64,000 nt of DNA from Datisca glomerata. Taxonomy: Eukaryota > Streptophyta > Magnoliopsida > Cucurbitales > Datiscaceae. Location: assembly GCA_003255025.1 (NCBI GenBank), contig QANY01013229.1:558001-622000 (forward strand), read 5' to 3'. The number at the start of each line of letters is the position of its first letter. Position 1 is the stretch's first letter. Below the pieces are notes generated by a model that searched no databases, was not told the DNA's origin, and was given only the letters and a program-made list of their open reading frames with translations. This document shows, in pieces, positions 11,344-23,039 of this stretch. A program made the translations under genes and the position numbers.

Positions 11344-12680
11344 GGGCCTTCAATATCGCTAGAACCATGGCAGGACGTACAATTAGGAAATCCTTTAAGT
11401 GGATAAAATACTCATTGTATGAGTATTGAAGAAGAGCCAGACACAAGATCATGGTATTATGACATCAAGCAGTATATAAAGAAAGGAGAACATCCATCCA
11501 AAGCTTTTGAGAATGATAAACGCACTATTAAAAGATTGTCAATGGGTTTCTTCTTGAATGGTGAAATACTCGACAAAAGAAACCATGATATGATGCTCTT
11601 AAGATGTGTTGATGCAAGGGAAGCGAATCAAATCATAGAGGAAGTTCACGAAGGAATTTGTGGAGTTCATGCGAATGGATATATGATGGCCAAACAAATC
11701 TTGAGAGCAGGATATTATTGGTTAAATCTAGAATTTGACTGCATCAAGTACGCCAAGAAATGTCAAATTTATGCGGATAAAATTCACGTACCCGCATCCC
11801 CTTTACATGTCATGGTCGCGCCTTCGCCGTTCTCTATGTGGGGCATATACATCATTGGTCCCATCATACCCAAAGCCTCTAACGGGCATCGTTTCATTTT
11901 GGTCTCTATATTATTTTACCAAATAGGTGGAGGCAAGTTCTTATTCAAGTGTAACCAGAAGTGTGGTTGTAAAGTTTATTAAAAAGGAAATAATTTGTCG
12001 ATATGGTCTACCTGGAAGGATCATTATAGATAATGAGACAAATTTAAATAACAAGATGATGAAAGAATTATGTGAGCAATTCGAATTAAGCATCATAATT
12101 CATCTCCTTATCGTCCGAAAATGAACGAAGCAGTGGAAGCAGCCAATAAGAACATAAAAAGGATCATAGAGAAGATAACGGATAAGGATTGGCATGAGAT
12201 GCTCCTGTTTGCACTGCAGGGTACCGCACATCAGTCCGAACATCAACTGGGGCAATGCCATTCTCTTGGGCATATGGCATGGAAGCGGTCCTTCCAATTG
12301 AGGTGGAAATTCCCTCCCCCAGAGTCTTAATGGAAGCGAAATTAGAAGAAGCAGAGTGGGTATAAACACGATATGAGCAATTGAATTTCATCGAGGAAAA
12401 ACGATTTGCTACATTATGTAGAAGGCAATTATATCAAAGAAAAATGATGCATGCATATGACAAAAAATTACGTCCTTGATGTTTTTGAGAATGAGACTTG
12501 GTGTTGAAAAGATACTCTCATATCAAAAGGATCACCGGGGGAAGTGGACCCTAAATTACAAATGACCTTTTATTGTCAAGAAGGCTTTCTCAGAAGGAGC
12601 TCTCATGCTAACAAACATGGATGGAGATAATTTACCGCACACAGTTAATTCTGATGCAGTCAATAAGTACTTCGTTTGAC
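11344..12680 (+). pseudogene. Ty3/gypsy integrase relic (Tat-like)
   Basis: Pieces in several frames (11419-11982, 11927-12124, 12121-12330 and onward) form one integrase. In order: a region with VHEGICGVHANGYMMAKQIL and a degenerate zinc-binding segment, then the catalytic core with MWGIYIIGPI, IIIDNETN and EAVEAANKNIKRIIEK, then the C-terminal part around YLYQRKMMHAYDKK, KWTLNYK-like text and LTNMDGDNLPH. The first catalytic aspartate is replaced by tyrosine in WGIYIIG; the second aspartate and the glutamate remain. Stops and frameshifts confirm it is inactive. Confidence 0.85.
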
Positions 12681-13569
12681 CGCTCTAAGTATGGGAAAAA
12701 TAAAGTTAGGAAAAAAAATATTTTTTAAAAAAAAACAGTTGTCTCGAATACTGGAGAAGTTCTTCCTCCATTTGTTTCTTTTTCTAAATCATCGTTTGTA
12801 AACATTATTCATCATCAATGAAGAGCCTTTTTTCTTTCTCAGTTGACAAATACATATTCACCATCTTCTCCTTATTTCCATTATTGCCTATTCCTTTCAA
12901 TTCTAAGATATCATTAATTACTCTTGAAATAACTCAGAAGCATAAACTTGGTTAGGTGAAAGCTAATTAAAAAAGAAAAAAGGAAAAGAATAGGAACTGA
13001 GAAAGGCGGTCTGAGTACGAGGGGAAATCTGAAAAATCATCATGAGAAAGTTGGTATGCATATAATGAAAGATAAAGCATGATTGGAGGATTGCAATTAA
13101 AGTACAAAAAAAAAAGCAAAATGTGGAGAAATTATCCATTTTTTTCATCATCGACGTGAAGCTGAATACTGGGGCACAAACCAATGAATAAGAATGCATC
13201 ATTTTCTTGAAAGTATGCTCGATACTTCATTGCGAATCTATGACCTTAGGCCAAGTGATTATTTGAAAGGTGAAGGATATGACGACATTAGTCAACTTTC
13301 AAAAAAACCATCAAATAATTTTCTTATAAATGTTTTCAATGATGCATAGCATGTATGCACTCAAAATCACTACTTTGCATTTATATTCAATAATTACAAC
13401 GCATAGACATGCATCATATTGATATGTTTTGATGCAATTTAAGTGCATGAATCATTTAAAGATATTCTTTCGAAATCCATACATGACTTTCCAACATTTA
13501 GAGTATGCATTAATCTAGCTCTTGCACCATATGAAACTTGTAAATATCAGATCAAATATTATTTCAATA
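12681..13569. other. Non-coding 3' region of the Tat-like element
   Basis: AT-rich, no supported gene. Frames on the minus strand here (e.g. 12963-13202) have no recognisable domain and lie inside the element's untranslated stretch. Confidence 0.5.
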
Positions 13570-14150
13570 TCTTTAGTTAAATCGAACCTGAATCGAGTCG
13601 AGGTCAAAGCCTGCATCTATCTAGGTCTGTTTCCTTTCAAATATCTCAGTTAAATAGAACCTGACTTTGTCGTGGTCGAAGCCTGGTGTTAGCGCCTGGT
13701 CCATTTCAATTAATATGGTTAAATGGAACCCGCATCGACTCGAGGTCGAAGCCTGCGTCTATCCAGGTCCACGCCCTTCCTTTATCTATGGTTAAATCAA
13801 ACCCGTATCGAGTCGAGGTCGAAGCCTGGCAATATTCAGGTCCACATCATTTCTTTATCTTTTGTTAAATCGAACCCGACTTTGTCACGGTCGAAGTCCG
13901 GTGTTAACGCCTAGTCCGTTTCAATTAATATGGTTAAATCGAACCCGTATCGAGTCGAAGTCAAAGCTTGCATCCATCCAGGTCCGCATCCTTTCTTTAT
14001 CTTAGGTTAAATTGAACCCGACTTTGTCGCGGTCGAAGTCCGGTGTCAGCGCCTGGTCCGTTTCAATTTATAGGGTTAAATCGAACCCGAATTGAGTCAA
14101 GGTCGAAGCCCATGTCTATCCAGGTCCATTTCATAAGTTCCGTCATTTCA
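13570..14150 (+). repeat. Two-type tandem repeat array (69-74 bp units) inside the Tat-like element
   Basis: Eight units start with TTAAATCGAACCCG-like text near 13576, 13649, 13719, 13792, 13864, 13933, 14007 and 14076. They fall into two types. Type A continues with a CGAGTCGAGGTCGAAGCCTG stretch; type B with ACTTTGTCGCGGTCGAAG. The order is A B A A B A B A, so the array behaves as an AB dimer of about 143 bp with one extra A. Confidence 0.85.
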
Positions 14151-14255
14151 TAGAACCCGAATAAGTCAGGGTTTCTATTTTCTTTATCTATATAATTTTT
14201 TCTCGATCAAAATACTTATCTACACATTTGTACACCTTCTAAGTTTAGAAGCATG

Positions 14256-14270
14256 AACAAAGGGGGCAAC
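14256..14270 (+). other. Polypurine tract
   Basis: AACAAAGGGGGCAAC directly precedes the LTR start TGTAAATACC. A G-rich purine run immediately before a TG-starting LTR is the plus-strand primer for reverse transcription. Confidence 0.8.
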
Positions 14271-14468
14271 TGTAAATACCGTATTTTGTCCGGTCAAATA
14301 TTTTAAAAATATAAATTTTATTTTTTTGCCCATATACTAGTCTAAGACTATGTGTATGATTTGAAAAATAGCTTAATGCCTAAAAAATAAGAAAATTTGT
14401 CCAAGGACTAAAAATAAAAAAAGGGAACAAAAAGACTGAATTTAAAAAAGTAAAGCCTTAAGTTTGCT

Positions 14469-14478
14469 TATAAATAAA
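14469..14478 (+). promoter_or_regulatory. TATA box in the LTR
   Basis: TATAAATAAA, about 200 bp into the LTR and followed by a purine-rich leader starting near 14500. This is the expected place for the U3 promoter. Confidence 0.55.
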
Positions 14479-15096
14479 GGGGAAGTCTTCACTTGAAATG
14501 GGAGATTTGGGAGAGTGAGGAAGAGAAGAGATTTTAGAGAGAGAAATAGAGGTTTTTAGAAAATAGTGAAAAAGAGAAAGAATGAGAGTTTTCAGTTCTA
14601 TTTATCTTCAATCTTCTCATTTTTTTTATTAAGATAGTTCAAATCTCTTACATTTTAGCTTACAATATATTTTGTTCATTCTAATTAATCATCTCTCTTC
14701 TGCATACTCATGTATTTGATATTTCTTTATTTCATTTTTCATATATAGGTTTGTTTGCTCATTCTTTATCATTTCTCATACTTTTAATCTTAAGTTTTAT
14801 TTTCATATTGTTTATCTCTCTACAAGTTTGATGATGAGATTTTTTTGTCATCAACTCAATCAATGAGAATGAAGATAAAATTTTGAGGGGTGTAAAATTA
14901 ATTCAATGTGAATCAACCATTTAATGGGTTAAAAGTGTACATTTGATGAAAAGATCTCTTATGATTTCTCATACATAAAAAAGCATAAAATGGAGAGTAA
15001 AACCTCTATACAAGATTATGCAAATATTTAAGCTTTGATTTTTTAATGTTCTTACAAGTTTTCTCTTCTCTTCTTTTTAATTTTTGACCATCATTT

Positions 15097-15480
15097 TTGT
15101 GACAGATGTTTGAACTAGTTAACATCCATGATCATTCTTAGTAATGAAGGAAGAAAGGAAAAATGGTATTAGTGAACTAAGTGGTCCAAAATGAAAAAAA
15201 TGGTATATTTATATCCCAAATAAAAATTATTTTATTTTGAAAGTTTTATAGATTTTCTTTAGTGACACTTGTTTAAACTAGTTATCATCCATGGTCATTC
15301 CTAGCAATGAAAGAATAAAGAAAAAATGGTAATTAGTGAACTAAGTAGTAAAAAAATGGCATATTTATATCCTAAACAAAATTATTTATTTATTTTTAGT
15401 TACACTTGTTTAAATTAGTTATCATTCATGATCATTCTTTTGTTATTTGATTAGAATTGAGTGGAGAAATAAAAAATAGT
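15097..15480 (+). repeat. Three diverged tandem copies within the LTR
   Basis: Units beginning near 15101, 15264 and 15401 share GTTTRAACTAGTTATCATCC-like text followed by an AATGAAAG and AAAAATGGTA segment. Spacings are 163 and 137 bp; the copies differ by indels. Confidence 0.7.
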
Positions 15481-15931
15481 AATTAAGACCATGTAGTAAA
15501 AAAAGTACACTCATGCTAATTATGTATGAAATTAAACATTTTTTTTTCCATAGATTAATTTATTTTATACATAAAAAATTTATTATTAATTTATTTACTA
15601 GACAATTATATATACTTAATTTTTTTTTGTATTTTTTGTATTTTGTATTTTTGTTATTTTTATTTTTTTATGTTTATTTATTTTTCTATTTTTTAGTAGA
15701 TATTATTAGTTTGTTTTAATTTTTTTATATATATATTTTTAATTATTTCACGCTCAAAACTCTCACATAAAGATTCCATGATTGCAGCCGCAAGAAACTC
15801 AAGGATATTCTCAAAACCCTCATATAGATTCCATGATTGCAGCGGCAACAAACTGAACTACCCTAGAGAAGAGGATCCTCACGAGCACCACCAGAGAGGA
15901 TTGAAAAATTTGATTTTGATTTATATTTACA

Positions 15932-16286
15932 GGTAAACTGTATATATGAAACAATGTCCAATAACCAGAAGTTCAATGTGGTTATGTGTGGTGAATAAGA
16001 CGTACAAATATCTGTGTAATTTGGCAAACGGTTGTACAAGATTCGACGACGACATGATATGGGCCATGGGTGTACAAGATTCAGAGCATGTAATGGCCAA
16101 TATAAATTGTCAATTCATGAGCTGAAATATACTTAAAGACAAAATCGTATTAAAAAACATATACAATTAAAGGCAAAATTATATTTTCGAAAAAAAAAAT
16201 ATTCCTACCTGAGGCAAAAATCATATGTTCAATTGACGATTTCCACGCTAGAAAATATGATTTTTACCATGTCATGCAATTTTGTT
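15932..16286. other. Unassigned spacer
   Basis: Sequence between the Tat-like LTR and the hAT element. No gene, repeat or RNA seen. Confidence 0.4.
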
Positions 16287-16786
16287 TAGGGGTGTAATCG
16301 GTTCGGTTCAACTCGGTTTAGGGGTATTTTTGGAACCGAATCATAAATATCAATTTTCAAATATCAGAACTGAACCAAACCATCGGTTCAACATAAACTG
16401 CATCAGCCCAAACCGTCCAAAATCAGTTCGGTTCAGTTCAGTTTTGTGGTTTTGTCATGCCAGAAAAAATATATAAACAAAAAAAATAAAATAAAATTAC
16501 CAAACCATTTCTACCTATAATAAACCACATAAAACACTTAAAAATACTAATACAAAATGTCCAAAATACACTTATAGAATCTGCCAAAAGTCTAAAATAC
16601 TTAAAATTATCATAAAATCATTATAGAATCTGCCAAATGTCAACCTTGGCATGAATCTGCCACAACATAATATTATAAATAAAAACATTACATAAAATGA
16701 ATATAAGCATGGTAAAATGAAGCAATTAAATAGTAGTTCATTCGTCGTACTACTCGGCATCGTCTTCCACTATTACAGACTCCTCT

Positions 16787-18690
16787 TTAGTCAACAACTC
16801 TAAAGAACAAAAAATATATATTAAGATTAATACCACGACTAAAATTTAACATAATAAAAACTAAAATATAAAATGAGATACATTTATCCAGTTTTACATT
16901 ATCCTCAAGTGGTTCAACAATGTCGATTTGCAAAAAAAAAAACCAATCTTGTAAACAAACAAGGGCTTGGAAAGTTTTAGGAGCCAATGAGCTACGGTAT
17001 TGATCATGTATATGCCAACCAGTACTAAAAGTAGATTCTGAAGCAACCTTTGCAGTCAAAACTGTCAATACATCTCTAGATATCAGCGCAAGTGCCGGAT
17101 ATCTAGAAGAGTTCACGTTTTCCTCTTCATTCATATACTAAGAAAATGTAGAGGTGAAGTTAAACTCCTCTTCATCATCCCGAACCACATGTTGAGAAGA
17201 TGATGCATCTTTGACTTCTATCATTACATCACCCTTATATGCATCAAACAATCTTCTCAAAACCAACTTAACCTTCTTTGGTGACTCTTTAGCAACACCG
17301 ACGTCAATTAAAATTGAAAAACAATAATCAATGAACTTCATTTTTAATCGTGGGTCAAGCACAACAGCTACAAACAATAAAGAGTTCACTTTTTCAAAAC
17401 TTCCCCACTACTTATCAGACTTCATTTTCATGCTAGATGTCATCTTACTCAAAAGATAATCATCAATTTTAGAATACTATGGAATCATACTTTCAATCTT
17501 ACAAAACTCTTGAAAGAATCCATTCGAACATACATGCAAAGAACTAGAAAGTCTTAGCCATTTCATAGAATACTTTCAAAAACTTAATAAAGACACTAGC
17601 GTTATCCTGATCATCATAACAAGGAGCCCCCTTCTTCCCCCATCTCCAAGACAATCCATTGAGTATTCTGCATCTTGCTCCTCAATTCTTTCAAAAGTAT
17701 TTTGAAACTTTTCAGCAACCTCCAACATTATGTGTAAGTTGAGTTCCATCTAGTGGGAAAATCTAGGCACAAAAGGCTTTTACAAGAAATCTTCGCTGCC
17801 TCAACACAAGTCTTAAACTTAACTAATCTAGTCGATGAAGACCTCACATATCTCACAGCATTATGGATCCTAACGATAGATCCATGGAGATCCTTCAAAC
17901 CATCAGATACAATTAAGTTTACAATGTGTGCACAACATCTAATATGTAAAAACTCACCATCCAACACCATCTCATTCCAATTTTTCATATTTCTTTTCAA
18001 ATAAGTCACCGTAACATCATTCACACCGGCATTATTAACAGTTACAGTAAATACTCTATCAATACCCCATTCAAGCAAATAGTTCTCAATTTGTAAACCT
18101 ATTGACTCTCCTTTATCACTAGAAATTAAACAAAAGTTCAGAATTCTCTTTTGTAAACTCCATTCTTTGTCAATATAGTGAGCAGTTAACACTATATAGT
18201 TAAAATTTTGAGTAGATGTTCATGTGTCTGCAGAAAGATAAACTCTTTGATTTGATTTCTTAAAGAAGCTTTATAGCTTTTTCTTCTCATCTAAGTATAG
18301 TTGGAAGCAATCTTTAGGAACTATGACCCATGGTGGAATATTAAATTTGGGTTGCAATAGTTATAGTCACAAAATGAATGAGCCTCAACAAGTCTAAATG
18401 GTAGCTCAGTTTGGATTATGAACTTTGCAAGTGCCTTTCTACATCTATTCTCACTATAACTAGTGGCTACCAAATTACAAGTTTGTGAACCACCAACCTC
18501 CTTCTTAATTTCAAATCGCAATGTCTTTTGTTTAGGATAAAGAAACCTATTAGGATTCCTTTTGCATAATAATCACATGTGGATGTTACATTACCTTCTT
18601 CATCAGGTTTCATTCTTAGTAAATGAATCTCAAATAATTCAAGGCTCCCTAGACAATTTCACTTACCCACTGTTGGGGTCTCGGTGACAA
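16787..18690 (-). pseudogene. hAT transposase (BED-type) relic
   Basis: Minus-strand pieces run N to C. Near 18690-18540 there is a degenerate BED finger (CDYYAKG). At 18321-18521 comes the ALAKFIIQTELPFRLVE segment. At 17728-18192 comes the catalytic-fold part with HIRCCAHIVNLIVSDGL and LCLDFPTRWNSTY. At 17138-17389 comes FVAVVLDPRLKMKFIDYCF. At 16787-17134 comes the hAT dimerisation domain (SSRYPALALISRDVL, KVASESTFSTG, LVCLQDWF). Frame breaks between each piece show it is inactive. It resembles RICESLEEPER/zinc-finger-BED transposases. Confidence 0.85.
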
Positions 18691-18956
18691 TTCAGGAGAC
18701 TTTGAACCAAAGTCTGATTTTTCCGTCATCGATTTTCCCATCTAGAAAATCATTAACTAAGACTCATTAACTCAAATCAAACTTAATTTCTAAACTATAT
18801 AGTCACACAAGCAGATATCTCAATAAGTTCCGACAAAATAAGCAGACTTCCCAATAAGGAAATAACTTCAGACAAGCAGACATTCAGTAGTGAAATAGAT
18901 ACAAACTAAAATTCATACAGAAAGAATAAGGAGATACAGAGATAGTATACCAGATC

Positions 18957-19200
18957 TCTCTTTCTTCATCGAGCAGTCAAGAAAATAGATCTCTCATTCG
19001 TCATCAAAAAATCGAGCAAGCAGGTCTCCCCTTCGTCATCGAGCAGTCGAGCAAACAGATCTCTCCTTCGTCATCGAGCAATCAAGCAAACAGGTGCCAC
19101 TCCTTCGTCGTACGAGCAGCCGAGCAGAGTAGGTTCCACTCTTTCGCCATCGCGAGCACTCGATGAGAGTAGATGCCACTCCTCCATCATCGAGAGCGGT
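18957..19200 (-). repeat. Tandem repeats (35-39 bp) in the hAT 5' leader
   Basis: About seven degenerate units built on CTTCGTCATCGAGCAGTCGA followed by an AGATCTCTC or AGGTGCCACT ending. They lie upstream of the transposase start on its strand, in the untranslated leader. Confidence 0.75.
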
Positions 19201-19492
19201 CCCCTCTCTCATCTCCCGAGCTGTCCTTCGAGGGTAGAGAGGGTGAGATCTGTGAGAGTGAGTTGTGAGGAGAAGGGAAAATTATAGAGGTATATAAATA
19301 AGTGTGGTTTGGTACCGTTCAGTGCGGTTTTTCTAAAAAAAATCGCACACCAAACCGAATCAAACTTATTTTTAACTGATACAACTGAACCGAACCGCCA
19401 GAAGTGCAAAAACCGGCCGAACTACATCGCTTCGGTCCAGTTCAGGAGGTCTAGTCGATTTTCTCAATTTTACTTACACCCCTACTTTTGTC

Positions 19493-20699
19493 ATGTCGCT
19501 TTAAATTTGAAAATACTCTTTCATAACCACCTTAGATCTCACATTATTTTGTGAAGTTACTCATTTTTAAAAAAGCCATGAATTCTGGGTTTTCTAAGTG
19601 AGCATTGGCCTGGAAGAGGCCAGGAAGCACGCCTCACGAAGGAATGATAAGGGATAAGGAAGACCAAAGTTGTCGGGATCGTATTTTTTACTCGGATTGG
19701 TGGAGGGGTCTTCTGAATCAGATATTAGATCAGATCGATGATCGCAAGATCTTACTAAATAATTATAACAAATACCGTGATCCTTAAAAACAAATTAACT
19801 ATTTCTAACTAAAATTTAATAATGAAAATAAGTTTTACTCTACTTTATAAATGACTGAAATATATAACGTCTCAAAATAGTCAACTCAAACTTGATCCAA
19901 CATATAATTTTTTAAGTTGCTCAAAATAATTTCCTCACTCAAGCATTCTAATGAGTACATTAACAAAAACGATTCAATTTTAGTTTCTTAAGTTTTTCAA
20001 AGTTGAAATTATAAAATTAATTTTCACAAAAATATTTCTACGAAAACCACTTTACTCTTACTATCATAAACACACAAATAAAACTTTTACAAATTCAAAA
20101 ATTTTTGTGAGAAAATATGAGTCAAAGCCCATAGAATATTACAAAGATTTAATAATTTTGATTTATGACAACATATTAACTAGGATGTGGGCATCACTTA
20201 CATTGAATTGGACTTAATGAGGCTTAGGAAGTAGGCTTCAACAACCAGTCTTTTGACAATATTTGATAAAACTAAAAAAAATATGTTATGTTAATAAATA
20301 GTCAATTTCTTAGAAAATTCATAAAAAATGGCTACAAGAATAAAAATATAAAAAAACAATTCCCTTGCAAGATTTTTGAAAAAAATGGACTCCCACGCTG
20401 AAGGAAGTTTTCGCGCCGCGCGCACCATAGCTCAAGATTTTTATAATTTATATAGTGTATATGACAGTATATCATATATAAACCTATATAATTTTTATAG
20501 TATATTTTATATATACGGAATATGTTATATAAGCTTTATGGATAAAAATTCAAAATCTCGTTGGCGCTCGTAGGTGACAATTTTTTGCACGGATTTTTGG
20601 TTTTGTTTTTAATTTGGATGGCTATTTTTGTTGTTTTATCTTGGGCTATTTTTGATTTTTCCCCTTAAAAATGGCATATTCTTGATGTTGACCTAATAA
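19493..20699. other. Mostly non-coding spacer; one unrecognised coding-like fragment
   Basis: AT-rich. The frame at 19605-19787 (plus strand, containing DWWRGLLNQILDQIDDRK) has better amino-acid composition than its surroundings and may be an exon or pseudogene piece, but I do not recognise it. Nothing else is supported. Confidence 0.3.
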
Positions 20700-20714
20700 A
20701 ACTACTCAAATTAA

Positions 20715-20860
20715 GATATGGGTAGGATCGGTACGATCTTGCAATCCTACCGATCTTTGTCTGATCCTACCACAACCCACTTAATCATGATTCTATATTC
20801 GATCTGGATCGCTTTGAAATTATAGGATCGTACGATCCTATGATTCAGATCATGATCTTG
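20715..20860. repeat. Cluster of inverted GGATCGTACGATCC-type motifs
   Basis: The segment has repeated direct and inverted copies of TAGGATCGG / CCGATCCTA and a perfect 20-bp palindrome at 20822-20841 centred on CGTACG. Such clusters occur in the subterminal regions of plant DNA transposons; no ends were identified. Confidence 0.5.
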
Positions 20861-20895
20861 ACAACATGAGGAAGACATTTCAAGTGGGATTTAAT

Positions 20896-21250
20896 TTGTA
20901 AAAAGTACTCTCACACCTCTTGTAGTGTGCTTAGACACTTATTCTAGTTTAAAAATGACTCAGACCTCCTTTAATGTTTACTTTCAGTGACAGAAAAATT
21001 CAGAAACCATTCTATAACATACTAACGGCGTTAATTTTTTTTATAATACCGAAATTGCCCTTTCAATTCTCAAAATTGAAAATAATTTTTTTACTCTAAC
21101 ACTCCATGTAGTTTATGAAAGACACAAAAACACCTTATAGTTTGGGAAAAGACAAATAGGTCAAGTCTATTATAAATGTGTTGGTTTTAGAGTTAAATGA
21201 CAAAAAAACCTTCATTGACCAAACTTATGGCCTACACCCAACAATTGACC
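20896..21250. repeat. Diverged member(s) of the local MITE family
   Basis: Text such as AAAAGTACTCTCACACCTC, then TAGTGTGCTTAGACAC and AATGACTCAGACCTCC parallels the MITE at 22012-22269, and a second partial copy starts near 21100 (TAGTTTATGAAAGACACAAA). Boundaries are unclear. Confidence 0.5.
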
Positions 21251-22011
21251 CGACCAAACACATTACTCGGACCTGATCAAAAGACAAAAACAAGAATGTA
21301 ATGTTTTCTGGGAAGGGATGTAGATAATGTGTTTGATTTGGAGGATTTACTAAAGGATATAATAAGTATATTAGAGAAAGAGTTTAGGGAGAAGATAAAA
21401 ATTTTGGGGAATATCTAAGATACAAATTTGGTCCCTCTTAAGGTTTATTATTATAGTAGAGGTGAAAAGCTTCTGATTTTTTATTACATGTTCATGGAGA
21501 GCTTATCTACCATCCTTCATGGTGAGTTTTTTTCTTCTTCTTTTTTTAGATAAATGGGTTGTTCAATTTATCTATAGTTATAATTCACTCGTTGTGTCCT
21601 AAATATAGAGTTGAAAGTCTTGTCAAGTGTTTAAACTCAAGTGGAATGTTGTAGGAGAATTCATAAGTAGGTATAATTAATAGAAACTACATCTCCTCGG
21701 TTTTTGTTTTATTGAGAAAACTACAACATAGATTACATGAGAAAGTTTTTGGAAGCAGAGAAATTGAAAGGAAATCCAAAGGAAAAGTATTTAAAAGAAA
21801 GAGAAAATGAAAAAAGTGGGAAACAAGGTAGTGAATTCGTGTATTACTGTTAAACCCCAGATCTCCCACTTACATTTCATGTAAAAGATATGACATTACA
21901 AGAGCTGAGCTTATATACCTGAAAAATAGTATCCTTTAAATGATTAAACGATAATAAATATCGGGTTATAATAAACTTCGGGTGAGTTAAATTGGTGTAT
22001 ATTAAAAAAAG

Positions 22012-22269
22012 GGAAAAGTACTTTGACATTCCTATAGTTTGCTTAAAGACACAAACACCACTTTTAGTTTAAAAAATGACTTAAATCTCTCTTATTATTT
22101 GCTTTTTGATGATAGAAAAACACAAAGTTTGTTCAAGGGTGTTTTGGTCATTTCATCAGAAAACTAACACATTTGTAACGAAGTAGACCTGCTTATTTGT
22201 TCTTCAACTAAAAAATGATGTTTGTGTCTTTTAAACAAACTACATCGGTGATGAAGGATACTTTTTCCT
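22012..22269. mobile_element. MITE of about 258 bp with long terminal inverted repeats
   Basis: The left end GGAAAAGTACTTTGACATTC and the inverted right end GGAAAAAGTATCCTTCATCA begin alike, and the similarity continues inward for roughly 75 bp on each side (TAGTTTGCTTAAAGACACAA against TAGTTTGTTTAAAAGACACA). The element would fold into a long hairpin. It has no coding capacity. I could not define a clean target duplication. Confidence 0.65.
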
Positions 22270-22514
22270 TTTAATTTTAAAGGAAGGGATATACCCTTTT
22301 TTTAAAATGACTCAAAAGTAAAAAGTGCATCTTTGGACCCACTATCTTCTTGCTAACTCAACATGCAATGACCTTATTGTCCATGTTTTTACCACACTCC
22401 TCTCTTTTTCTCTTCTCACTATTTCCCCACTATTTTTTAACTGTTCTTTTATTTTTTAACAAATTCTAATAATTTAGAATTATCGTTCATGTTCTTAGAA
22501 ATAAAAAAACTAAA

Positions 22515-22960
22515 AAGTTCAAGTAATTTTTTTCTGGCTACTTGTACTTGTTAAGTGATTATTTTCATTTTCAGTAGTCAAATCTAAGTCAGAAATAATA
22601 ACATGAATGGTTCAAGTAACTTTTTATTACTACTTAAACACTTTCAAGTAAATGTGTGATTTTTTAGTAGTCAAGCCCCTTAGAGATGACAACTTGAAAG
22701 GTTCATGTAATTGTTTTATGACTATTTGAACATTTCAATAAGTGATTAAATTTTTAAGTTGCCAAACTTAAGTCAGAAATGAAAACTTGAAGTGTTCAGG
22801 TAGTTATAAAAAATACTTGAAACCCTCGAGTAACTCTTTATATTTACTGGAGATTTCAAGTCATAATTTATATATTTAGCTAATGTCTAGAATTTGATGA
22901 ATATTTGAAGATCTCAAGTAGATGTTATTGTTACTTGAAGCTTTCAAGTAGATATGAATG
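22515..22960 (+). repeat. Degenerate tandem array, about 90-bp period
   Basis: Copies of GGTTCAAGTAACTTTTT-like text recur near 22520, 22611, 22700, 22793 and 22821, alternating with AGTAGTCAAATCTAAGTCAG-like text. Copies are highly diverged. No frame spans the array. Confidence 0.65.
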
Positions 22961-23039
22961 CCATGTCATATAGGATGACATTTATAGGTCAATCATAATT
23001 ATTTTCTGTATTATGATATTTATGTAATTTCGAAATTAT

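Larger units (their letters stand above)
11300..15931 (+). mobile_element. Ty3/gypsy (Tat-like) retrotransposon, 5'-truncated
   Basis: Plus-strand order is integrase relic, a non-coding region with about 70-bp tandem repeats, a polypurine tract and a complete 3' LTR. A repeat-rich gap of about 1.6 kb between integrase and 3' LTR is a known feature of Tat/Ogre-type elements. The 5' LTR, gag, protease and RT are absent. The left boundary near 11300 is approximate; the right boundary is the LTR end. Confidence 0.8.
14271..15931 (+). repeat. 3' LTR of the Tat-like element (1661 bp)
   Basis: It starts TGTAAATA and ends TATTTACA, an 8-bp perfect terminal inverted repeat with TG/CA ends, immediately after the polypurine tract. 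It contains a TATA box at 14469 and internal diverged repeats at 15097-15480. No second LTR is present for comparison. Confidence 0.8.
16287..19484 (-). mobile_element. hAT transposon (3198 bp), transposase on minus strand
   Basis: The ends are TAGGGGTGTAA at 16287 and its inverse TTACACCCCTA ending at 19484, a typical plant hAT terminal inverted repeat. Flanks ATTTTGTT (16279-16286) and CTTTTGTC (19485-19492) share six of eight bases, as expected for an old 8-bp target duplication. Both subterminal zones are crowded with GGTTCGGTTC-like motifs and their inverses, probable transposase-binding sites. A broken transposase gene and a tandem-repeat leader lie between. Confidence 0.85.

Noticed and set aside
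13686..13914. Two overlapping plus-strand frames
   Set aside because: They lie entirely in the 70-bp tandem repeat of the Tat-like element.
16282..16476. Short frame rich in Pro/Asn/Arg
   Set aside because: It is the translation of hAT subterminal GGTTCGGTTC motifs, not a gene.
21687..21869. Small hydrophobic minus-strand frame
   Set aside because: AT-rich chance frame with no neighbouring exons or family likeness.
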